Source: CAJQQY01 sp045106765 (GTDB lineage Bacteria > Bacteroidota > Bacteroidia > Chitinophagales > Saprospiraceae). From it: 64,000 nt of DNA. The stretch spans positions 1 to 64,000 of the forward strand of contig JBGCFD010000070.1 of the NCBI GenBank assembly GCA_045106765.1, written 5' to 3'. The position numbers and the translations under genes were made by a program. Below the pieces are notes generated by a model. The model made no database searches. It was not told the DNA's origin and saw only the letters and a list, made by a program, of their open reading frames with translations. How positions within the stretch are numbered: the stretch's first letter is position 1; each line of letters starts with the position of its first letter. Positions 35,006 to 43,604 of the stretch are shown one piece after another.

Positions 35006-36140
35006 TCAAGTATTTCCATTTCATGTAATTATCAATAGAGAACTGGAGATTATTCAAATAGGAAAGAATTTTAAAAAAATTGATGAAACCTTTGCGATTG
35101 GTAATTCATTCACTAATCATTTTGAAATAGTAAAGCCTACGATTGAGACTTCCTTTAAAGGTTTTTCAAATAAAGAAGGAGAAGCATTTATTCTATCTAT
35201 AAAAAGAGAAGACTTAAATTTTAAAGGAGAAGTTGTAGCCTATGCAGAAGAGGGAATAATCCTGTTTTTAGGTACGCCAGTTATTAGTAATAGTGAAATA
35301 TTTTTAAAATATAATATTTCGCTTGCTGATTTTGCAGCTTATGATTCTTCACCTGATTTTTTATTTAGTATGCAAGCACAAGAGAACTCTTATCGAGAAA
35401 TTAAGAGTTTGGTAAAAGAACTTCAGCGAAATAAAATAAAGCTACTCAGGTCAAATTCATCCTTACAACAATTTGCTTACGTAGCATCTCATGATCTTCA
35501 ATCTCCTTTAAGAACGGTTGTAAGTTTTGCTCAGTTGTTGGAGAAAAAGTATGGTTCACATTTTGACTCAATCGGAAAAGAATACCTTGATTTTATTATT
35601 GTTGGTACTAAACGAATGCAACAATTGATCAATGATTTATTGGAGTATGGTAAAGTAGAACAAATGCAAGCTAATTTTGAGATAGTTGATATCAATACGT
35701 TGATTGAGAAAATTACTTTTGATTTACAATTTGATATAAAAAAACAAAAGGCCACATTTGAATATACTAACCTACCATCAATTTATGTAAATCTAACTTT
35801 GGTAAAGCAATTATTTCAAAACCTCTTTACAAATGCTATTAAGTTTCGTCAACTAGATGATCCAATTATTAAAATTGATTTTATAGAAAGAGAAACTGAG
35901 TGGCAATTTAGTGTGAAAGACAACGGAATTGGTTTTGATATGGAAGACGGACAAAAAATATTTGAAATATTCCAGAGAGCAGTAGGCCTTGAATCTTATG
36001 AAGGTACAGGTATCGGTTTAGCCATTTGTAAAAGGGTAGTGGAAAAACATAAAGGAAAAATCTGGGTGGAGTCTGAATCGTTAAAAGGAACTACTTTCTA
36101 TTTTACTATAAGTAAGTTTTTGTCTACTTCATTCAAGTAG
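34941..36140 (+). CDS. HNOBA-type histidine kinase, partner of H-NOX
   Basis: 399 residues, no membrane segment. Residues about 15-145 match the H-NOX-associated (HNOBA) domain of guanylate cyclases and kinases: KIFQLIDQVFPFHVI near the start, LFLGTPVISNSE and the linker YNISLADFAAYDSSPDFLF. Then come a short coiled-coil, the HisKA box with phospho-acceptor His184 (SHDLQSPLRTVVS), and the ATPase with NLFTNAIKF, DNGIGFDM and GTGIGLAICKR. It should autophosphorylate under H-NOX control. No response regulator follows, so the target is unknown. Confidence 0.9.
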   Translation: MKKENVHLVNLEGLTKIFQLIDQVFPFHVIINRELEIIQIGKNFKKIDETFAIGNSFTNHFEIVKPTIETSFKGFSNKEGEAFILSIKREDLNFKGEVVAYAEEGIILFLGTPVISNSEIFLKYNISLADFAAYDSSPDFLFSMQAQENSYREIKSLVKELQRNKIKLLRSNSSLQQFAYVASHDLQSPLRTVVSFAQLLEKKYGSHFDSIGKEYLDFIIVGTKRMQQLINDLLEYGKVEQMQANFEIVDINTLIEKITFDLQFDIKKQKATFEYTNLPSIYVNLTLVKQLFQNLFTNAIKFRQLDDPIIKIDFIERETEWQFSVKDNGIGFDMEDGQKIFEIFQRAVGLESYEGTGIGLAICKRVVEKHKGKIWVESESLKGTTFYFTISKFLSTSFK

Positions 36141-36143
36141 ACA
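36121..36143 (+). terminator. Hairpin at the end of the HNOBA kinase
   Basis: TGTCTACTT / AAGTAGACA, 9 bp, overlapping the kinase stop codon. Confidence 0.5.
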
Positions 36144-36175
36144 CAGAAAAATATAAATGTTCTCTCTCTACGAAA

Positions 36176-36206
36176 AGGATTAAGTCTCACTTAATTCTTT
36201 TTTTAC
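36176..36206 (+). terminator. Terminator after the HNOBA kinase
   Basis: AGGATTAAG / CTTAATTCT stem followed by a T-run of seven. Confidence 0.75.
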
Positions 36207-36306
36207 TTTACATGATATTCCGTCACCCTAAAGTCAAAGATTATTTATCCTTAAACTTTTCCCATTTCTATTCCTTTTATTTTAGAAAAATAACAACCCA
36301 AAACGT

Positions 36307-36314
36307 TAACTTTG
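36307..36314 (+). promoter_or_regulatory. Possible -7 box (TAACTTTG) of gcvP
   Basis: Exact TAnnTTTG 53 nt before the start. No good -33 TTG, TTTAG is nearest. Confidence 0.4.
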
Positions 36315-36366
36315 CCATCGCAAAATTGACCGATATTTTTTTACCAAATATAACAAAGGAAAAGAG

Positions 36367-39291
36367 ATGTTTAACCTTGCCCATTATGACAAATTTGTCA
36401 ACCGTCACGTTGGTGTAAATGATGCCGACGAAAAATCGATGTTGAAAACAATTGGTGTGAAAACACTCAACCAATTGATCAAAGAAACTGTACCTAATTC
36501 TATTCGCATGAAAGGTGATTTAAATATTCCTACTGCGATGGCCGAGTTTGATTACTTACAAGAATTGAAGCAAACTGCTGCAATGAATAAAGTATTCAAA
36601 AGCTACATCGGTTTAGGATACAATGGTACGATTACACCATCTGCAATTTTGAGAAATGTATTTCAAAACCCAGGTTGGTACACTCAATACACTCCTTACC
36701 AAGCGGAAATTGCGCAAGGTCGATTGGAGGCATTATTGAATTTTCAAACGATGGTGAGTGACTTAACCGCTCTGCCAATTGCAAATGCATCTTTGCTCGA
36801 CGAAGGAACTGCAGCAGCGGAGGCGATGGCAATGTTTTTTGCTCAAAAAAACAAAAAAGTCAGAAATGATGATGACGTTGCGAATATCTTTTTTGTAGAT
36901 AATAAAGTTTTCGATCAAACTCATGATATCTTAGTTACTCGTGCTAAACCATTGAATATCAAAGTAGTACGTGGTGATTGGAAATCATATGCGTTTTCTG
37001 AGAAAACATTTGGGGTGCTTTTACAATATCCTGCAAAAGATGGTTCGGTGGAAGATTATCGAGCATTTGCAGCCGAGGCAAATGATAAAAATGTTTATGT
37101 AACTGTTGCCGCTGATATTTTGAGTTTGGCACTTTTGATGCCTCCGGGAGAGTGGGGAGCAGATGCCGTGGTTGGAAATACTCAACGCCTTGGAGTACCA
37201 ATGGGTTATGGTGGACCACATGCAGCTTATTTTGCAACAAAGGAAAAATTCAAGCGACAAATTCCAGGTCGGATCATTGGAGTTTCAATTGATGAGCAGG
37301 ATAATCCTGCTTTACGAATGGCTTTGCAAACTCGTGAGCAACATATCCGAAGAGAAAAAGCAACTTCAAATATTTGTACAGCACAAGCATTGTTGGCAAT
37401 CATGGCGAGTATGTATGCCGTGTATCATGGGCCTAATGGAATTAGACAAATTGCAGCACGAGTTCACACGATGGCGGAAGTATTAGAAGACAATTTGCAA
37501 GATTTGGGTTATAAATTGACGAATGAGTTTTACTTTGATACTTTAAGTTTTGAAGCGGATAAAAAACGTCAAGCAAGCATCAAAAAAATTGCTTTGGCAG
37601 AAGGAGTGAATTTTCATTACACTTCAAATACTGTCCAAGTTTCTCTGGATGAAACTGTAGGAATGGATGACTTGGATCAAATCATTCGGATTTTTGCAAA
37701 AGCGAAAAGAAAAAGTTTTAAAGCGATGGTTATCCAACCACGTGATTTTAATTTCCCAATAAAATTGATTCGGGAAACAGAATATATGACTCATCCTGTT
37801 TTTAATAAATATCATACTGAGTCAGAAATGATGCGCTACATTAAGCGTTTGGAAAATAAAGATTTATCATTAATGCATTCGATGATTTCTTTGGGAAGTT
37901 GTACTATGAAGTTGAATGCTGCAACAGAGCTGATTCCAGTAAGTTGGGAAGAGTTTGCAAATATTCATCCTTTTGCACCAACTGCTCAGACCAAAGGTTA
38001 CCAAAAAATCTTTACAGAATTAGAAGCTTGGTTAAGTGAAATTACTGGTTTTGCAGCTTGCTCTTTGCAACCTAATTCAGGTGCGCAAGGAGAGTATGCA
38101 GGCCTTTTGACGATCAAAGCTTATCATGAAGCGAATGGCGATCATCATCGAAATATTGCGTTGATTCCTTCGTCTGCTCATGGAACAAATCCAGCGAGTG
38201 CGGTGATGACAGGAATGAAGGTAGTGGTGGTAGCTTGCGATGAAAGAGGAAATATTGATGTGGATGATTTGAAATTGAAAGCAAAGGAACATAAAGAAAA
38301 CTTAGCTGCATTGATGGTAACTTACCCAAGTACGCATGGAGTTTTTGAGGCGAAGATTAAAGAAATATGTAGAACGATTCATAAGTACGGAGGGAAAGTT
38401 TATATGGATGGAGCGAATATGAATGCACAAGTTGGATTGACTTCTCCAGGAATTATTGGAGCAGATGTTTGCCACTTGAATTTGCATAAAACATTCGCAA
38501 TTCCTCATGGCGGTGGCGGCCCAGGAATGGGACCAATCTGTGTGAATGAAAGTTTAGCACCTTTTTTACCAAAACATAAATTAGTAAAAACAGGTGGTAA
38601 AAAAGGTATTCATGCCGTTTCATCTGCACCTTGGGGATCTGCCAGTATCTTGTTGATTTCATATGCTTACATCAAAATGTTGGGAAAAGATGGTTTAACT
38701 GATTCGACAAAATATGCGATCTTAAATGCGAATTATATTAAAGCTCTTTTGGAAAAAGAATACGATGTTTTGTATGTAGGAGACAAAGGTCGAGCAGCAC
38801 ATGAGTTGATTTTAGATTTACGTCCATTCAAAGAATTTGCATCAGCAGAGGATGTAGCGAAGCGATTGATTGACTATGGATTTCATGCGCCAACACTTTC
38901 TTTTCCAGTTGCAGGAACGATTATGATTGAGCCAACTGAGAGCGAAAGTAAAGCAGAGTTAGATCGTTTTTGTGATGCGATGTTAGCGATCAAAAATGAG
39001 ATTAATGAAGTTGCCACAGGTAAATTTGAAGCTGATAATAATGTATTGCATAATGCTCCACACACCGCAAAAGTTATTACTGCGGATGAATGGAACTTAC
39101 CTTACTCTCGACAAAAAGCAGCTTATCCATTACCTTATTTGCATGAAGGATTTAAGTTTTGGCCATCAGTAGCGAGAGTGAAAAGTGCTTACGGAGATAG
39201 AAATTTAATTTGTACTTGTCCTCCGATTGAATCGTATGCAGAAGAAAATGGAGTAAGTACCAATAAGAAAAAAGAAGCTAGTTTAACTTAA
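36367..39291 (+). CDS. gcvP: Glycine dehydrogenase (decarboxylating), P-protein
   Basis: 974 residues, the full single-chain form fusing the alpha and beta halves. N-terminal FVNRHVGVNDADEKSMLKTI, substrate stretch YTPYQAEIAQGRLEALLNFQ, C-terminal half SLGSCTMKLNAATELIPVSW and the PLP-lysine motif LNLHKTFAIPHGGGGPGMGP with Lys near residue 707. P-protein of the glycine cleavage system: decarboxylates glycine and passes the aminomethyl group to GcvH. The gcvH and gcvT genes are not next to it, so the system is dispersed. Confidence 0.97.
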   Translation: MFNLAHYDKFVNRHVGVNDADEKSMLKTIGVKTLNQLIKETVPNSIRMKGDLNIPTAMAEFDYLQELKQTAAMNKVFKSYIGLGYNGTITPSAILRNVFQNPGWYTQYTPYQAEIAQGRLEALLNFQTMVSDLTALPIANASLLDEGTAAAEAMAMFFAQKNKKVRNDDDVANIFFVDNKVFDQTHDILVTRAKPLNIKVVRGDWKSYAFSEKTFGVLLQYPAKDGSVEDYRAFAAEANDKNVYVTVAADILSLALLMPPGEWGADAVVGNTQRLGVPMGYGGPHAAYFATKEKFKRQIPGRIIGVSIDEQDNPALRMALQTREQHIRREKATSNICTAQALLAIMASMYAVYHGPNGIRQIAARVHTMAEVLEDNLQDLGYKLTNEFYFDTLSFEADKKRQASIKKIALAEGVNFHYTSNTVQVSLDETVGMDDLDQIIRIFAKAKRKSFKAMVIQPRDFNFPIKLIRETEYMTHPVFNKYHTESEMMRYIKRLENKDLSLMHSMISLGSCTMKLNAATELIPVSWEEFANIHPFAPTAQTKGYQKIFTELEAWLSEITGFAACSLQPNSGAQGEYAGLLTIKAYHEANGDHHRNIALIPSSAHGTNPASAVMTGMKVVVVACDERGNIDVDDLKLKAKEHKENLAALMVTYPSTHGVFEAKIKEICRTIHKYGGKVYMDGANMNAQVGLTSPGIIGADVCHLNLHKTFAIPHGGGGPGMGPICVNESLAPFLPKHKLVKTGGKKGIHAVSSAPWGSASILLISYAYIKMLGKDGLTDSTKYAILNANYIKALLEKEYDVLYVGDKGRAAHELILDLRPFKEFASAEDVAKRLIDYGFHAPTLSFPVAGTIMIEPTESESKAELDRFCDAMLAIKNEINEVATGKFEADNNVLHNAPHTAKVITADEWNLPYSRQKAAYPLPYLHEGFKFWPSVARVKSAYGDRNLICTCPPIESYAEENGVSTNKKKEASLT

Positions 39292-39298
39292 TTTGGAA

Positions 39299-39373
39299 GA
39301 CGTTTTACGATGGACGATGAACGTTTTACGTTATTGCCCAACGTAAAACGTTCATCGTTTAACGTAAAACGTT
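39299..39373. repeat. Palindromic ACGTT repeat just upstream of hldD
   Basis: A perfect 19-bp inverted repeat (39314-39332 with 39340-39358; 7-nt loop) built of ATGAACGTTTTACGTT. Outer ACGTTTTACG units on both sides extend it. It ends 8 nt before the hldD start, so it lies in the translation-start region. Other copies of this phrase are listed elsewhere. Confidence 0.75.
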
Positions 39374-39380
39374 TAAAAAT

Positions 39381-40349
39381 ATGATCGTCGTAACAGGAGC
39401 TGCAGGATTCATAGGAAGTTGTCTTGTCCAAAAATTGAATGAGGAAGGACACACTAAAAATATTGTTGTTGTCGATGATTTTTATAAAGATTATAAAGAT
39501 AAAAATCTGGATGACAAATGGATTCGAGATTGGATTCATCGAGACTTATTTTTAGATTGGTTTAAGCGAAGTCATCAGCGAGTAAGTTTTGTTTTTCATA
39601 TCGGTGCAAGAACGGATACGGCAGAACAAAGCAAAGAAATTTTTGATGAACTTAACCTAAATTATTCCAAACAAATTTGGGAAATTTGTACTGAAAAGAA
39701 AATTCCCTTAGTTTATTCGTCAAGTGCTGCAACTTATGGTGGAGGAGAACATGGATATGAAGATTCGCACGAAATTGTTTCTAAATTAAAACCACTCAAT
39801 CCTTACGGTGATTCTAAAAATGATTTTGATAAATGGGTTTTAAAACAAAAAACTGCTCCACCATTTTGGGTAGGAACTAAGTTTTTTAATGTCTATGGTC
39901 CAAATGAATATCATAAAAAAAGAATGGCGTCTGTCATTTTTCATGCGACCAACCAAATTAAAGAAACAGGTAAAATGAAGCTGTTTCGATCGCACAAAAA
40001 AGGCATCGAAAATGGACATCAACAACGAGATTTTATTTATGTCAAAGATGTGATTGATATTTTATTTTTCTTTTTTCAAAAACAAAAGAAGAGTGGTTTG
40101 TATAATATTGGAACTGGGGAGGCGAGAACCTTTTTAGACTTAGTCAATGCGACTTTTAAAGCGTTGGATTTAGAATCGAACATCGGCTTCATAGATACGC
40201 CAAAAGATATTAGAGCTAATTATCAATATTTTACGGAAGCGAATATGAAAAAATTACGAGCGGCTGGCTATAAAAAGAAATTCTATTCGCTCGAAGATGG
40301 GGTGGAAGATTATGTGAAAAATTATCTACAAGGGAAAAAGATATTTTAA
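39381..40349 (+). CDS. hldD: ADP-L-glycero-D-manno-heptose 6-epimerase
   Basis: 322 residues of the extended SDR/epimerase fold. MIVVTGAAGFIGSCLVQKLN binds NADP; substrate-binding family marks KFFNVYGPNEYHKKRMASV, FRSHKKG, RDFIYVKDV, YNIGTGEARTFLDL and TPKDIRANYQYFTEA are those of HldD/RfaD and distinguish it from UDP-sugar epimerases. The catalytic YxxxK-like site is NPYGDSKNDFD. It makes the L,D-heptose donor for lipopolysaccharide or other surface glycans. No heptose kinase or transferase is next to it. Confidence 0.87.
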   Translation: MIVVTGAAGFIGSCLVQKLNEEGHTKNIVVVDDFYKDYKDKNLDDKWIRDWIHRDLFLDWFKRSHQRVSFVFHIGARTDTAEQSKEIFDELNLNYSKQIWEICTEKKIPLVYSSSAATYGGGEHGYEDSHEIVSKLKPLNPYGDSKNDFDKWVLKQKTAPPFWVGTKFFNVYGPNEYHKKRMASVIFHATNQIKETGKMKLFRSHKKGIENGHQQRDFIYVKDVIDILFFFFQKQKKSGLYNIGTGEARTFLDLVNATFKALDLESNIGFIDTPKDIRANYQYFTEANMKKLRAAGYKKKFYSLEDGVEDYVKNYLQGKKIF

Positions 40350-40351
40350 AC

Positions 40352-40397
40352 TAATGCTGAATGGTAATTTTTTGTTGGATTAAACCATTCAGCATTA
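40352..40397. repeat. Hairpin between hldD and the convergent DUF4348 gene
   Basis: Perfect 14-bp arms TAATGCTGAATGGT / ACCATTCAGCATTA with an 18-nt loop. It may end transcripts from both sides, though T-runs are weak. Confidence 0.65.
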
Positions 40398-40408
40398 TAC
40401 ATTAATCA

Positions 40409-40879
40409 TTACTTCCGATAGTTTAGTCCAGAATAATACATCATCCGCCACTCTCCATTTGTTTTCATAAAACGTCTTTCAATCCAAAGTTTTTTGTCAC
40501 CACCAGTTGGAATAAATTCGAAGATCAGACCATCACTTACCACTCTTAGATTTTGAGCAAAATCTTCTTTTCGAGCATCTAAATTTTTATGTATTTGCCA
40601 ACCTTCTTTTTCCCATTTAAAATTTCCATTAGCCAAAATTGTACTATCCGCATACTCAGGAAGTCCTTCCAATGGAAAATCAATATGAGCCATTTGGAAA
40701 GAACTATCCGAATGAAATTGAGTGTAAAAAACTAAAAAATCTGCTGGCACATCTGCAATTGAATTATCTTGCGAAGCTGTTGTTTGAACTTGATCCGTGG
40801 AGGAATCCTTGTCGTTCATAATTTTTTGAAAAGCAAACATCAAGGAGATGCCAATTAAAATTCCGATAATAACCTTCAT
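40409..40879 (-). CDS. Membrane-anchored DUF4348-like protein
   Basis: 156 residues. One N-terminal membrane/signal segment (VIIGILIGISLMFAF) with no clear cleavage, then a small alpha+beta domain: FLVFYTQFHSDSSFQMAHID, FPLEGLPEYAD, and RRFMKTNGEWRMMYYSG, resembling the DUF4348/NTF2-like group of Bacteroidota. Function unknown. 75 bp before the phosphopantetheinyl transferase on the same strand, with a hairpin between. Confidence 0.65.
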   Translation of the reverse strand: MKVIIGILIGISLMFAFQKIMNDKDSSTDQVQTTASQDNSIADVPADFLVFYTQFHSDSSFQMAHIDFPLEGLPEYADSTILANGNFKWEKEGWQIHKNLDARKEDFAQNLRVVSDGLIFEFIPTGGDKKLWIERRFMKTNGEWRMMYYSGLNYRK

Positions 40880-40906
40880 ACTATTTTTTGGATTATAGAT
40901 TTTATG

Positions 40907-40952
40907 ATTGAAGATTATGGATGATGTTAATCATGAATCCATAATCATTAAT
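40907..40952. repeat. Imperfect inverted repeat between phosphopantetheinyl transferase and DUF4348 genes
   Basis: ATTGAAGATTATGGAT (40907-40922) pairs with ATCCATAATCATTAAT (40937-40952), 14 of 16 matching. Confidence 0.5.
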
Positions 40953-40954
40953 TT

Positions 40955-41599
40955 TTAATCAATTTGTAAGCAGTAAACCAACATGTGATTGTCAATAATT
41001 TGATAGCATAATGAATAACTTGCCGAAAAGTCACCTTTTATAACATGACCTTTACAAGTTCCTTTTTTCAAATTATAATTAAATGGTTCGATTAAAATAT
41101 GTTCTTTGAATTCTAATTTTTTCCGACCATATGCTTTGTACAATGCTTCTTTCGCTCCCCAATAAACGGATAAATGTTCCATTCTAGTTTTATGTTTTAA
41201 ACTTTTCATTTCTTCCTCTCGCATAAATTTATGAGCGATTCTTTCGACACTTGGAGTGATATTTTGGATGTCCACGCCACATGAAAATGGTGAAGCAATT
41301 ACTGTCACCAATTGTTTGGAATGACTGAACGAAATTTCATAATCAGAATCAACTAAATGTGGTTTTCCAAATTCATCTTTTAGACAAATACTTCGTTGCC
41401 GACGACCACTCATTTTGTGCAATAACCACCGAACAGCTAACCATTCCAATCGACGGCTTTTGCCCGTCAGTTTTTCGAATTGAGCTAATTCATCTCCTTG
41501 TGGTTTTAACCGACGTAAGAAGTAACTTGGAGGTTCGGTGATATTCCACATTCCGAGTTCTCCCTTAGGAAGAATATGTTGATGGTTGAAGATTGGCAC
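40955..41599 (-). CDS. 4'-phosphopantetheinyl transferase superfamily protein
   Basis: About 214 residues from a GTG start at 41597-41599 (VPIFNHQHILPKGELGMWNI), chosen because family members begin just before the hLxxxxLGxW stretch; the open frame runs 66 nt further up to an ATG, giving an implausible FCF-rich tail. Sfp/AcpT marks: ISFSHSKQLVTVIAS, CGVDIQNITPSVERIA (Asp for Mg) and YWGAKEALYKAYGRKKL. It transfers 4'-phosphopantetheine from CoA to a carrier protein (probably acyl carrier protein). No biosynthesis cluster nearby. Divergent from the WD40 gene across the 202-bp inverted repeat. Confidence 0.85.
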   Translation of the reverse strand: MPIFNHQHILPKGELGMWNITEPPSYFLRRLKPQGDELAQFEKLTGKSRRLEWLAVRWLLHKMSGRRQRSICLKDEFGKPHLVDSDYEISFSHSKQLVTVIASPFSCGVDIQNITPSVERIAHKFMREEEMKSLKHKTRMEHLSVYWGAKEALYKAYGRKKLEFKEHILIEPFNYNLKKGTCKGHVIKGDFSASYSLCYQIIDNHMLVYCLQID

Positions 41600-41646
41600 G
41601 TTGTATAAATTATTTAAATAAAAACAAAAGTACTTACAAAAAAAAT

Positions 41647-41848
41647 AAAAGCATATAAAATACATTAGGAATAGAAAAATAATAGATGCAGTTTTTTACG
41701 GTCTATTTTTCCGTCATTTTTCCCAAAAAAATAATTCCGTAGCGAAGGCTATACTATGCAATGATTTTTTTAAAAACTGACAAAAAAAATCCTTCGTCAA
41801 AAACCTGCAGCTATTAATTTTCTATTCCTAATGGTTTTATATGCTTTT
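41647..41848. repeat. MITE-like 202-bp inverted repeat
   Basis: Left arm 41647-41691 and right arm 41805-41848 match as reverse complements over about 45 nt with only about four differences (CATTAGGAATAGAAAA is exact in both). A further 30-35 nt inside each arm match loosely, leaving a central CCGTAGCGAAGGC region. No open frame inside. No target-site duplication is obvious in the AT-rich flanks. Confidence 0.75.
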
Positions 41849-41864
41849 GAAAAAATTAAAATAT

Positions 41865-41872
41865 TAGTTTTG
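41865..41872 (+). promoter_or_regulatory. Possible -7 box (TAGTTTTG) of the WD40 gene
   Basis: Exact TAnnTTTG match 20 nt before the start; TTTG at 41846-41849 is 15 nt upstream, a little close. It lies at the edge of the inverted repeat, whose right arm supplies the -33 part. Confidence 0.35.
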
Positions 41873-41891
41873 CAGACTGATATAAATTTTC

Positions 41892-42845
41892 ATGAAAAAA
41901 ATAAAAATTAATAAAATAGCTCATCTCACCGGTCATAAAGGTGGTGTCTTTTCATTAGCAAATGGAAGTCAAGATTATTTATTCCTCTCAGGTGCAGGCG
42001 ATGGTTGGATTGTTGAATGGGATTTGACTCAACCTGAAAATGGACGCCTGATTGCTCAAGCAGAAGATACCCAAACCTCTGGACGAGCAAGTGTTTTTTC
42101 TTTGTTGGAAAAAAATGAAATGATCATTGCAGGAAATATGAATGGTGGATTGCATTGGATTTTTCCAAAAGAAACTTCCCTCAACAAAGATATTTTACCT
42201 CATAAAAAAGGAATTTTTGACTTGCAAATTTTTGATGAGAAGTTATTTACGATTGGTGGAAAAGGAATTTTGACTAAATGGTCAATTGAGAAGCAAAGAG
42301 CCATCGAAAGCATTCAAGTCTCCCAAAAGAGTCTTCGCAAAATGGTTTTTTCCAAAAAAAGAAATGAACTGGCGGTAGGAGCAAGTGATGGAAATATTTA
42401 CGTTTTGGATGTTGAAAGTTTTTCGATTAAAAATACGATCGGAGCAGCACATGATAATTCTGTTTTTGCTTTAAGTTATTCTCCCGATGGAAAATACTTG
42501 TGGAGTGGAGGACGAGATGCTCATTTGAAAATATGGGATTTGAAAAAAAACTACGAACTAATTTTTTCAGAACCAGCTCATTGGTTTACGATTAACGCTA
42601 TCGTTTTTTCTTCTGATGGAAAATTTGCCGCAACTGCAAGCCGAGACAAAACCATAAAAATATGGGATGCTGATAATTTTAAATTACTTAAGGTAATCGA
42701 TACCGTTCGAAATGGAGGACATATCAATTCGGTCAATACTTTGCTTTGGTCAAAATATAATAACTGGTTGATTTCGGGAAGTGATGATCGAAGTATTATT
42801 ATTTGGGAAATTGAAAAAAATAAACTCAGAGAAGGGGAGGTGTAG
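41892..42845 (+). CDS. WD40 repeat protein
   Basis: 317 residues that read as about seven WD40 blades, for example IAHLTGHKGGVFSLANGSQD, VFALSYSPDGKYLWSGGRDA then HLKIWDLKK, AIVFSSDGKFAATASRDK then TIKIWDADN, and LLWSKYNNWLISGSDDRS then IIIWEIEK. No signal peptide or catalytic motif, so it is a cytoplasmic beta-propeller scaffold. The partner cannot be told. Next gene is dcd, 155 bp on. Confidence 0.9.
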   Translation: MKKIKINKIAHLTGHKGGVFSLANGSQDYLFLSGAGDGWIVEWDLTQPENGRLIAQAEDTQTSGRASVFSLLEKNEMIIAGNMNGGLHWIFPKETSLNKDILPHKKGIFDLQIFDEKLFTIGGKGILTKWSIEKQRAIESIQVSQKSLRKMVFSKKRNELAVGASDGNIYVLDVESFSIKNTIGAAHDNSVFALSYSPDGKYLWSGGRDAHLKIWDLKKNYELIFSEPAHWFTINAIVFSSDGKFAATASRDKTIKIWDADNFKLLKVIDTVRNGGHINSVNTLLWSKYNNWLISGSDDRSIIIWEIEKNKLREGEV

Positions 42846-42854
42846 AGTTCTTTA

Positions 42855-42900
42855 AAACTTTTTCGAAAAATTCTCTGTAGTTCTCTGCCTCCGTGTTCAA
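42855..42900. repeat. Short phrase repeat between WD40 gene and dcd
   Basis: CTCTGTAGTTCTCTGCCTCCG holds repeats of CTCTG, the reverse of the CAGAG units seen in the zwf-pgl repeat at 33248. Confidence 0.4.
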
Positions 42901-42951
42901 ATAAAACAAAATTCAACTTTGCTGAATGATTACTATTGAGATTAAAAAAAT

Positions 42952-42959
42952 TACCTTTG
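42952..42959 (+). promoter_or_regulatory. Possible -7 box (TACCTTTG) of dcd
   Basis: Exact TAnnTTTG match 42 nt before the start; TTG at 42936 is only 13 nt upstream, so the -33 element is unclear. Confidence 0.35.
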
Positions 42960-43000
42960 TGCCTTCAAAAAACAGTAGAATAAAATTCAAATAAGTCACT

Positions 43001-43537
43001 ATGATTTTATCAGATAAAAAAATCCTAAAATCCATTAAAAATGGTGAGATTGTTGTCAAACCTTTTCGAAGAAAATGCTTAGGCACTAATTCTTATGATG
43101 TGCATTTAGGAAAATATTTAGCGGTGTACAAAGACCGAGTTTTGGATGCGAAAAAACACAATCAAGTGGAAGAAGTAGTTATTCCGAAAGGTGGATTTGT
43201 ATTGGAGCCAGGAACACTTTATTTAGGTTCGACGGAAGAATATACCGAGACGCATAATTCCGTTCCGTTTCTCGAAGGGAAGTCAAGTGTGGGGCGATTA
43301 GGAATTGATATTCATGCAACTGCAGGGAAAGGAGATGTTGGATTTTGTAATCATTGGACGTTGGAAATTTCGTGCGTGCAGCCAGTTCGAGTTTATGCAG
43401 GAATGCCGATTGGGCAGTTGATTTACTTTTCGGTGGAAGGTGATATCGAAAATTATTATAACAAGAAAAAGAATGCGAAATATAATCAAGTAACGAAAAA
43501 ACCAATGGAGTCGATGATGTGGAAAAATAAATTCTAA
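43001..43537 (+). CDS. dcd: dCTP deaminase
   Basis: 178 residues of the dUTPase/dCTP deaminase trimer fold. Marks: start MILSDKKILKSIKNGEIVVK, GTNSYDVHLGKYLAVY, FVLEPGTLYLGSTEEY, and the catalytic glutamate stretch FLEGKSSVGRLGIDIHATAGKGD followed by FCNHWTLEI. It turns dCTP into dUTP for thymidylate synthesis. Full length. Convergent with the TfoX-like gene, separated by a hairpin. Confidence 0.92.
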   Translation: MILSDKKILKSIKNGEIVVKPFRRKCLGTNSYDVHLGKYLAVYKDRVLDAKKHNQVEEVVIPKGGFVLEPGTLYLGSTEEYTETHNSVPFLEGKSSVGRLGIDIHATAGKGDVGFCNHWTLEISCVQPVRVYAGMPIGQLIYFSVEGDIENYYNKKKNAKYNQVTKKPMESMMWKNKF

Positions 43538-43555
43538 ATTAGAATATTTTTATAT

Positions 43556-43593
43556 CGAACGTATAGACAAAGTATGCCTTGTCTATACGTTCG
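43556..43593. repeat. Perfect 15-bp inverted repeat between dcd and TfoX-like gene
   Basis: CGAACGTATAGACAA / TTGTCTATACGTTCG with an 8-nt loop. A second short palindrome, TTCTAAATTAGAA, followed by ATTTTTAT, overlaps the dcd stop and looks more like a terminator. The 43556 repeat has no T-run. Confidence 0.65.
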
Positions 43594-43604
43594 TAATTTC
43601 AAAA

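Noticed and set aside
37021..38662. Several reverse and forward frames inside gcvP
   Set aside because: Shadow frames of a highly conserved gene.
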